Source: Notolepis coatsorum (lineage: Eukaryota > Chordata > Actinopteri > Aulopiformes > Paralepididae). From it: a stretch of DNA of 64,000 bases. The notes under the pieces are model-generated. The model was not told the origin of the DNA, made no database searches, and worked only from the letters and a program-made list of their open reading frames with translations. The stretch covers positions 97,261,120 through 97,325,119 of the forward strand of contig OZ020599.1 in the NCBI GenBank assembly GCA_963971535.1, given 5' to 3'. The position numbers and the translations under genes were made by a program. Shown here piece by piece: positions 57,451-64,000 of the stretch; within the stretch, counting starts at the first letter, position 1, and every line of letters begins with the position of its first letter.

Positions 57451-58737
57451 ATGAAAAGATTGGAGAAATTGCGTAATGTTGAAAGCTTACCGGAGGTTTG
57501 CTTGCCCCTGGCATCTTCGAAGCATGTTTCAGCGACACATTGGGCCTGTGCTGATGTTTCCTCGTCTGACGGCGGCAGACCAAGGGGCAGCGTACAAGGT
57601 TTGGCTATCAAGTCGGCTTGTACAAAGGTAAGGCCTGTGTCATTAGGCATCAATGTCGGTATTGGTAATGCTGTGGAGTATGTTTCGGCACCAGGGCCGG
57701 GGTGGCTTGGTGATCGTTCCACTGCAGTGGACGTTTTCCTGGCAATCCTGGAGCACGCTGCTAACGCTAATGCTACTACTGCTACTACTGCTAATGCTAA
57801 CGTTGACGCTGAAATGGGTCGTTGTTCTAATAATCCCCGCCGCGGGATGCCGCTTTTCCCTCCTCTTACCAGCTTCATTGATGAAGGTCAGTCGGTTGTT
57901 AATGTGGGGGGTTTCGCTGAGTCCTATTTACCTTTTTTACAGGTAAACGGGCTAACAACAGGGTGCAGGCCGGGTGTACCGTGGCTACGTAGCCAGATAG
58001 CTTTGTTCCTGTGCCCCGGCGGGGATGAACGACGTCCCACCCGGCCGATGCTTGACAGCGAATCGGCTCGGAGGGTGGCAGTATGGACGGATGAGTGTTA
58101 TACTGCTGCAGGATGGTACTTAGCGGCGGCCAGTGTTATGGCTCAGCTGGCTAGTTTCCTATCCACATTGGCGTCGGGTAGTAGGACTATGGGTCCAGCC
58201 GACATTGTAAACATGGTTCATGTTTGTGGTGTTATAGAGATCTTGACTCAGTCGCAAGCTATAACTGCGGGGAGGATTAGGTTGCTATCAACGTTGGTTG
58301 TTAGGCATGTTTGGTTGGAGCAATCTCCTCTTGGGGAAGAGGATAGGTTTTCTCTCCTCACGACTCCTTTTTCCACAGATAGTCTTTTTGGGCATTCTGT
58401 GGAGGCGCAGGCGGTTGTTGATCTGGGTCCTACACCGCCTCATGCTGTGCAGCCAGAGGTGGGAGCACGGTCTCGTCAACGACTGTGGCGAGATCCTCGA
58501 CAGGCGGCCATGTTTCCTCCGCCAGTGGTGCCCTGGGTGGAGAGTCAACAGGGTCCCACAAGGCCGACAGCCTTGGCGGCCGAGGGATTGGCCATTTTGG
58601 GTGAATTCGAGTTTGGTAAAACAAGCCGTCGTCACTTTGCCGCGAGCAGCCCGCTCCCCGTTCAATCCTCTCTCTGTTACCCACGAAGCGGGGCTCTGAT
58701 CGTTCTCCTTTGGCTGCGGGCCGCGAACCTTCCTTGA
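57451..58737 (+). CDS. Gag-like protein of DIRS-like element B
   Basis: An open frame of 428 codons starts ATGAAAAGATTGGAG, 230 bp inside the element. It has no motif I can name. It is assigned as gag from its position ahead of the RT and from the matching start in element A. A polyalanine/threonine-like stretch (near residues 105-120) reflects a GCTAMT trinucleotide repeat at 57760-57810. The true product may shift frame near 58680, because the basic KRMRPHSSL block lies in the next frame. Intact length suggests recent activity, but function is inferred. Confidence 0.6.
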   Translation: MKRLEKLRNVESLPEVCLPLASSKHVSATHWACADVSSSDGGRPRGSVQGLAIKSACTKVRPVSLGINVGIGNAVEYVSAPGPGWLGDRSTAVDVFLAILEHAANANATTATTANANVDAEMGRCSNNPRRGMPLFPPLTSFIDEGQSVVNVGGFAESYLPFLQVNGLTTGCRPGVPWLRSQIALFLCPGGDERRPTRPMLDSESARRVAVWTDECYTAAGWYLAAASVMAQLASFLSTLASGSRTMGPADIVNMVHVCGVIEILTQSQAITAGRIRLLSTLVVRHVWLEQSPLGEEDRFSLLTTPFSTDSLFGHSVEAQAVVDLGPTPPHAVQPEVGARSRQRLWRDPRQAAMFPPPVVPWVESQQGPTRPTALAAEGLAILGEFEFGKTSRRHFAASSPLPVQSSLCYPRSGALIVLLWLRAANLP

Positions 58738-59232
58738 AGCGCATGCGGCCCCATTCTTCGCTTCTCATGGGGACAGGGGCTGACACCAAGTTGATGGCTG
58801 AGACTGGGTCTGTCCATGAGAATGTTCTGTCGCGTGGTTCCTGCACCACACGCTGTGTGTTGGATGAGCCTGGTGTTACAGCTGCCACTAGCTACAGTGG
58901 TCAGCAGGGGGACTCGAGGCCTCTTCTGTTGAATGCACAGCAAGGGTTACCCCAGCCTCGCCTTCGCCAGGCGGGGTATCGCGCTGATGCCTCCCACTCC
59001 CGTCACAGCGGCAGTGGTCTGCAAAGAAGAGGCGAGCGTGATTTGGGTGGTAGCAATATCACTGCAGGGCTTCGGCGTGTAGGGGCCCATGGGGTCCTCA
59101 TGCCTTGCGTGTCTAGCTGCGGAACAACTCCTCAGCATGCGCTAGAGGGGTGTTCAGGGGAGGGGTGTGTGTCAACCAGTTTGATGACAGCTTCTCCTGT
59201 ATCAAACCGGCCCTTTCTGTCGGGGTCCCCCC

Positions 59233-61169
59233 TTGGGTGCGTCGCACAGCGGGAGGGACTGGGCCAACTATCTACTGTTCCTTGCGGCCCAGTGTCAGTT
59301 GACGGCGGGTGCGCTGTGGGATTATTTTCACATATGGCGACAAGAATGCCGTCTTGTGGGGTGGATGGAGAGAACGTTGAGGCAGGGGCTTGTGTTGCAG
59401 TTCGCACAACCCCACCCTCCGTTCTCAGGTTTGGTGCCGACCCTATTGTCAGGGTCAGACGCAGTGACAGCCCTGGCCGACGAGATCCAATCTCTGTTGG
59501 CGAAGCAGGCCGTCGTTGTGGTTCCGAGAGAGGACGCGATGTCAGGCGTCTACTCCCGTTATTTTCTGGTACCCAAGAAAACAGGGGGGGTCAGACCTAT
59601 ACTGGATCTGTCCACGTTCAATCGGTTGATTGTAGCGAGACCGTTCAGAATGTTGACCGTCAAACTCCCTCTGCTTGCTGTCAGAAGGGGAGACTGGTTC
59701 ACCTCCATAGACCTGAAGGATGCGTATTTTCACGTCCCGATTTCCCCTCCTCACAGGAAGTTTTCCTGTTTCAGGGCGTAGCGTACGAGTACCAGAGGAT
59801 GCCGTTCGGTTATTCTCTGGCTCCCCGCACATTCACCAAGTGCATGGCGACTGCGCTGGAGCCTTTACGTCGTCGGGGGATACGAGTTCTATTCTATCTC
59901 GACGACATTCTACTCCTCAGTCGTTCGGAGGAGGTTGCCAGGTCTCATACCAGGCTGGTGGTGGAATTCCTCACCAGCCTGGGTTTTGCTGTGAATTGGA
60001 AGAAGAGTACGCCTCTTCCCAGTCAACAGGTGGAGTACTTGGGCTTGACGTTGAGGTCAAGGCCCATGATTGCAACCCTCTCGGAGCAGCGCCAGGTGTC
60101 TATCCGTCACGCGCTCGGGGGTTTCCGTCTGGGAGGGACGGTCATGGCGCTGCAAGTGATGCGTCTGCTCGGCATGATGGCATCTGCTCACACGGTGGTT
60201 CCTCTTGGCCTCCTCTTCATGAGGAGGATACAGAGGTGGTTTCTCTCTATGAGAATAGATCCGGTGAGGGACAAATGGAAACGGTTGACGGTTCCTTTGT
60301 CGATATGGGGAGATCTCGCCCACTGGAGGAGGCTGGGTATCCTCACCATTGGGGTCCCCATGGGCAGCAGGCGCTCACACGTCACGGTCTTCACCGACGC
60401 CTCTCTCACGGGTTGGGGAGGGACGTGTCGGACCCACGCAGTGGGGGGCAGCTGGACGGAGGTTCATACTGGCCCATGTACCCCGCATATCAATGTGTTG
60501 GAATTGAAGGCGGTCCTCCTGGTCCTCAAACGGTTCGACCACCTGGTGGTAGGCGAACATGTTTTGGTCAGGACAGACAGTATGACGGCAGCGGCGTATA
60601 TCAACAGGCAGGGTGGGACTCATTCCATCCGCCTGCTCTGGGCGGCGGTCGAACTGCGCAGTCTGAGGGCGCTCCACAATCCTGGTACAGAGAATATGGG
60701 CGCGGATATGATGTCTCGGGGCGGTCCTCATTACGACAAGTGGGAACTCCGCCCCGACATAGTCAGACAGATCTGGGATCGGTTCGGGGAGGCCTCCGTA
60801 GATCTGTTTGCGTGCCGACGCTCTCACAAGTGCCCCTTGTGGTTCTCGCTCAGTCGAGCAGATCATCCCCCCTTGGGGGTGGATGCCTTCTCGACCTTTC
60901 CATGGCCGCCCGGTCTTCTGTACGCCTTTCCTCCTGTACATCTGTTGAATCAGCTGTTGGAGCGGATACGGAGGGAGCGCAGGATGGTGATCCTGGTCGC
61001 GCCGGACCGGGGCACGGCAGTGTGGTTCCCGGTCTTGATCCAGCTTCTGGTCGCTCCTCCTTGGGTCATTCCTTGGTCGGCGACAGCCCTCTCACAGCAC
61101 GACGGGTCACTGTTCCAGTACCCGATGTTAAAGGGCCAACGACTGTTGGTGTGGCTGGTGGGAGGGTGA
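59233..61169 (+). pseudogene. DIRS reverse transcriptase / RNase H / methylase-like protein (element B)
   Basis: The RT begins in one frame (59233-59775): SRYFLVPKKTGGVRPILDLS, then IDLKDAYFHVPISPPHRKF. It continues after a frame change in the frame ending at 61169: MPFGYSLAPRTFTKCM and the catalytic YLDD (FYLDDILLLSR). RNase H follows (FTDASLTGWGGT, LELKAVLLVL, RTDSMTAAAYINRQGG, GADMMSRGG). A DIRS-type methyltransferase-like region comes last (VDLFACRRSHKCPLWFS, YAFPPVHLLNQLL, ILVAPDRG). Catalytic residues look intact. One frameshift near 59775 separates the RT halves, unless sequencing or programmed shifting explains it. Confidence 0.85.
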
Positions 61170-61179
61170 GTCTGGAGAG

Positions 61180-62187
61180 GATGGACCCTTCGGTGGTTGA
61201 TACCATCCGGAATGCTCATGCTCCCTCCACTGTCGCGCTTTACGCGGGCAGATGGCGTGCGTTCCAAGAGTGGTGTAAGGCGGGGGCCCGGGACCCAGTC
61301 TCCTGCCCCCTGGATGCTGTCCTGAGTTATCTCCAGTCTCTTCTTGGTAGACTGTCGGCTTCGACGGTGAGGGTATATGCGGCGGCTATATCCTCCTATC
61401 ATGAGGGAATTGAGGGGACTGTCTTGTTCAGCCACCCTCTTGTGAATCGTTTCCTGCTTGGCGCTCGACGCGTTAAGCCGGTGCAACGCTCCTTGGCTCC
61501 GACTTGGGATCTTCAATTGGTCCTCGGTCGGTTGTCCTAGGCCCCGTTTGAGCCGCTCGAGCAGGCGCCGTTGGAACGGCTGTCTTTCAAGACCGCGTTC
61601 CTGCTGGCTGTCACTTCCGCTAAACGCGTGGGTGAGCTCTGTGCTCTCTCGGTACGTCCAGAGTGCCTGTCTTTTCTGGCCGATTGCGGTGCCACTCTGC
61701 GACCTAATCCTGCTTTCATGCCTAAGAATATCCGGAGTTCCTTCCGCTCCCGGGATATTGTGGTTCAGGCGTTTCGTCCTCCTCCTCACGCTAGTGAGTT
61801 AGATGCGGGCCTTCACCTGTCATGTCCGGTCCGTGCTTTGGGAATTTACCTCAGCCGTACTCAGGACCTCATGGTTACGATCAGCTTTTTGTCTGTTACG
61901 GTGGTTCTCGTGACGGTAAGGCACTGTCGAAACAGCGCCTGTCCCATTGGTTGTGCGAGGGCATTGCCCTCTGCTACACATTGGCTGGGCAGGATCCCCC
62001 TGGGGGCATCAGGGCGCACTCCACTCTCCTGGGTGGGGCCTCGGTGGAGGACATCTGTGCTGCAGCTTCATGGTCCTCCCCGGGCCCCTTTGTAAGGTTT
62101 TACCTCATGGCCATGACCGGGGGTTCTGTCTCCCAGGCGGTTCTGGGGTCTGTGGCCTTTCCTGCTTCCCGTCCTTTGGTAGGGTAG
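61180..62187 (+). pseudogene. DIRS tyrosine recombinase, broken (element B)
   Basis: The core-binding part (STVALYAGRWRAFQEWCKAG, VYAAAISSYHEGIEGT) overlaps the end of the RT frame in another phase, as usual for DIRS. A TAG at 61538-61540 interrupts it. FKTAFLLAVTSAKRVGELCA carries the first catalytic arginine region. A frame change near 61860 precedes KALSKQRLSHWLCEGIALC. The catalytic AHST block is followed directly by LLGGASVEDICAA, so about seven residues including the arginine seen in element A are missing. The tyrosine region (FVRFYLMAMTGGS) remains, with a stop at 62187. Confidence 0.85.
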
Positions 62188-62773
62188 CAGGAGTGTGTGG
62201 GTATGGGCCACAGTGTGTTAGGTCACACTTGGTTCCGCCTGTGCTGTGTGTTCAAGGGGTTCTAGTTCCCTCTTGCTCACACTCAGGTGGAGTTGACTGC
62301 GCCCCCCCTTCATTAGGAAGGATGGGGTGACAGGGCTCCCCAAACCCCTTTATGTGGGCTTACGGGTCCTCAGGGGGTACATCTGTCGGGCCTCGTGTCC
62401 GCTCTAACCCATATCTCGATAGGGCTTAAGAGCGGGACGCGATAAGCCATGTACGAATATATAACGATAGGTTATGTATATAACCTAGTTATATGAGTAC
62501 TGGCTGAGCGTCCCGCTCTTAAGCGGCCCTGAGTTCCCTTTTGAGGGATCTTTTACTGGAACAGGATTTTGGCGAGGAAGGGTGTATTGGTGACCATGGT
62601 TACGGTCTTATAGGCTGCGCCTCCATAGAGGCGGGACCCGGTCAGGTGTGGGTGTATGTGTTTTTTCCGTGATGGAGTACAATAGGTACATGAGATAAGG
62701 GGTATCTCGATAGGGCTTAAGAGCGGGACGCTCAGCCAGTACTCATATAACTAGGTTATATACATAACCTATC
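62188..62773 (+). repeat. 3' region, terminal repeat and internal complementary region of B
   Basis: It begins with the shared subterminal block (CAGGGGGTACATCTGTCGGG at 62371-62390). The right terminal repeat (about 62400-62465) complements 57221-57290. The stretch 62575-62725 complements the element's own start, around GGTCACCAATACACCCTTCC and GGTCCCGCCTCTATGG. Confidence 0.85.
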
Positions 62774-62945
62774 GTTAACCTTCTGTAGTGTGGTAGTGAA
62801 AGGGTTAACCTTCTGTAATTGGGTAGTGAAAGGTTAACCTTCTGTAGTGTGGTAGTAAAAGGTTAACCTGTAGTGTGGTAGTGAAAGGGTTAACCTTCTG
62901 TAGTGTGGTAGTGAAAGGTTAACCGTCTGTAGTGTGAAAGGGGTA
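62774..62945. mobile_element. TTAA-family array right of element B
   Basis: Six units of GTTAACCTTCTGTAGTGTGG-type sequence, all in one orientation, end near AAAGGGGTAATGG. It continues the array interrupted by B. Confidence 0.85.
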
Positions 62946-63452
62946 ATGGAATAGAAGGATATAGTGTGAGAGACACGAGCGATGTCCAAATTCAGGGGCC
63001 GCGTGCTTCGAAGGACGTGTTTCACAAAGGCGTGTCCTTAGTAGAATGTGAAGGCCGAACCGAGTGTTGTCGAATCAGACGGTGTGTGGTCTACAGAGGA
63101 TTGCATGCAATGCATCTTGGGATATAGGTTGGGTCATCAGCTGCTGCATCTCGGAAAACCTTGGAGCAGATTTCCAACCAGGCGTTAATTTGGATAAACT
63201 GACCACATATTGGGAATCTAAATGGTTACTTTATTGCCTGAAAACATATTAAGACTTTACTGCTCAATTGCACAGCCCTGCTACATATTCCATCCTGTAA
63301 ATATTAAACACTGTATTGTTATTTCTATTCTAATTATTGTATATATACCTGACCACACCGTGCACAGTCCTATTCCTATTTTAATTAAAATTATATTATA
63401 ATTATACTATATTCTATTGTGCCTCTATGTTAATTTAGTTTATATTATATGT
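62946..63452. other. No gene recognised
   Basis: GTCCAAATTCAGGGGCCGCG near 62986 may belong to a fish interspersed repeat. Otherwise unidentified. Confidence 0.35.
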
Positions 63453-63565
63453 TGGGGCGACAGTGGTTCAGGAGATAGAGCAGTCGTCTGGTAATCCAGA
63501 GGTTCCCGGTTCGATTCTCACTCCACCCGGGCAGCGTGTCGATGTGTCCTTGAGCAAGACACAAA
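63453..63565 (+). mobile_element. tRNA-like SINE, copy 3
   Basis: GGGGCGACAGTGGTTCAGGA (A-box-like), TCCCGGTTCGATTCTCACTC (B-box-like) and TTGAGCAAGACACAAACC. It is the most complete head of the family at 17279 and 19222. Confidence 0.75.
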
Positions 63566-63596
63566 CCCTATAAACTTTGAGTGTCTTTTCATTAAA

Positions 63597-63776
63597 ATTT
63601 CTTTTCATGAAAATGAACAGTTGACCATAGGAAATATTTATAGACCTCCTGATTCCCCATCTGAATCTACAAATGATATATTATCCACCATTAACTCTTT
63701 AGATCGTCCAAATGAAATTATTATCTTGGGTGACTTTAACATCAACTGGCTAGATCGATCATCTAGTAATGGTTAG
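63597..63776 (+). pseudogene. LINE endonuclease fragment
   Basis: The frame reads LTIGNIYRPPDSP ... IIILGDFNINWLDRSSSNG, then a stop at the telomere-like repeat. IYRPP and GDFNINW are hallmark motifs of the apurinic-type endonuclease of L2/CR1-like LINEs, where the DFN residues are part of the active site. The rest of the ORF is absent. Confidence 0.8.
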
Positions 63777-63796
63777 GGTTAGGGTTAGGGTTAAAT
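63771..63796. repeat. Short telomere-like repeat
   Basis: About three and a half GGTTAG units sit at the junction between the LINE endonuclease fragment and a LINE 3' end. Confidence 0.9.
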
Positions 63797-63985
63797 TATA
63801 TAGTATATTGTTTACACTGCCTTTTTATTCTATTTTCTTTTTTTACTTCTCAACTGTACTATAACTCTGTAACCTGTACCTGTATGTCTTCTACTACATG
63901 TACCTCCCCTCCCCCCTCCCCCATGCTGCTATGATGCCTGAATTTCCCCAAGGGGATCAATAAAGGAATATCTTATCTTATCTTT
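63797..63985 (+). mobile_element. LINE 3' end
   Basis: TTGTTTACACTGCCTTTTTA, CTGAATTTCCCCAAGGGGAT, CAATAAAGGAATATCTTATC with a TTATC-type tail, as at 49150-49475. Confidence 0.75.
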
Positions 63986-64000
63986 CATGTGAGCATTTCC

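Larger units (their letters stand above)
57221..62773 (+). mobile_element. DIRS-like element B, full length
   Basis: It is about 5.55 kb. It lies between GTT at 57218-57220 and GTT at 62774-62776. The left terminal repeat (57221-57290) is inverted at 62400-62465. The internal complementary region (62466-62773) complements the element start (57247-57400) and carries, on the minus strand, the junction CCTATC-GTT-ATATATTCG near 62460-62476. Contents in order: gag-like frame, RT, RNase H, methylase-like region, tyrosine recombinase. This order and the inverted-repeat architecture define DIRS1-type retrotransposons. Confidence 0.92.

Noticed and set aside
58710-59780. First third of the 819-codon frame in element B as coding
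   Set aside because: In 59233-59775 the RT motifs lie in a different frame, so this part of the long frame is mainly a shadow; only the portion after about 59775 is the RT continuation.
59720-61150. Long frame running through the RT region of element B in the recombinase phase
   Set aside because: No motifs before about 61180; it is an open shadow of the RT/RNase H frame, and the recombinase proper begins near its end.
60950-61789. 279-codon minus-strand frame
   Set aside because: Antisense shadow of the element B recombinase; GC-rich coding DNA often leaves the opposite strand open.

Overview
The window looks like repeat-dominated nuclear DNA of a teleost fish. The evidence is the repeat community rather than any host gene. 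It holds several L2/CR1/Rex-type LINE families with teleost-style 3' ends, an RTE-like LINE, an L1, several tRNA-derived SINEs, hAT-type MITEs, DIRS-type tyrosine-recombinase retrotransposons, and an exceptional load of long pure microsatellites (AC, AG, CTGT, TAAG, ATT, GT). I cannot name the species. The microsatellite density recalls gadiform fish, but that is only a suggestion. I recognise no host protein-coding gene; two weak exon-like stretches (around 31.2 kb and 33.6-33.9 kb) are listed at low confidence.

Layout. 0-6 kb: unidentified DNA with a minisatellite split by a LINE-like 3' end, hAT-like ends and a long (CTGT)n. 6.2-9.2 kb: a hAT-like MITE abutting a 5'-truncated LINE with a 737-codon open frame including reverse transcriptase. 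9.2-14 kb: MITEs, L2-type tails, and a 1.8-kb element with terminal inverted repeats (11954-13766, ATTA flanks) holding LINE debris and an HTH-like coding scrap. 14.5-20.8 kb: SINEs, a LINE with a (TAAG)n tail inside a TTAA-delimited palindromic repeat, and MITE fragments. 21.4-25.6 kb: an antisense LINE fragment invaded by a DIRS-like element (D). 25.7-43.4 kb: mostly LINE tails, microsatellites, more TTAA-delimited palindromes, nested LINEs, and an antisense LINE inside a polypyrimidine minisatellite. 44.2-45.6 kb: a higher-order pyrimidine-rich tandem array. 45.7-48.5 kb: an antisense L1 with 11-bp target duplications, itself split by a poly(A) SINE. 50.9-62.8 kb: three DIRS-like elements in a row (C plus, A minus, B plus). 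62.9-64 kb: a SINE, a LINE endonuclease scrap and a short telomere-like repeat.

Two things stand out. First, a dispersed family of short palindromic arrays is built from about 30-bp units delimited by TTAA (GTTAACC...GTGGTAGTGAAAGGG). They keep the same sub-repeat order at several loci and have piggyBac-like CCCTTT/TTAA ends. Second, DIRS-like elements A, B and the right end of C sit inside or against one such array. Their ends are marked by GTT (one copy mutated), and the internal complementary region of each carries the predicted end-GTT-start junction. GTTAAC in the array offers that trinucleotide on both strands. Element A has lost its reverse-transcriptase region but keeps a better tyrosine-recombinase C-terminus; element B has the reverse transcriptase, RNase H and methylase-like region but a broken recombinase.
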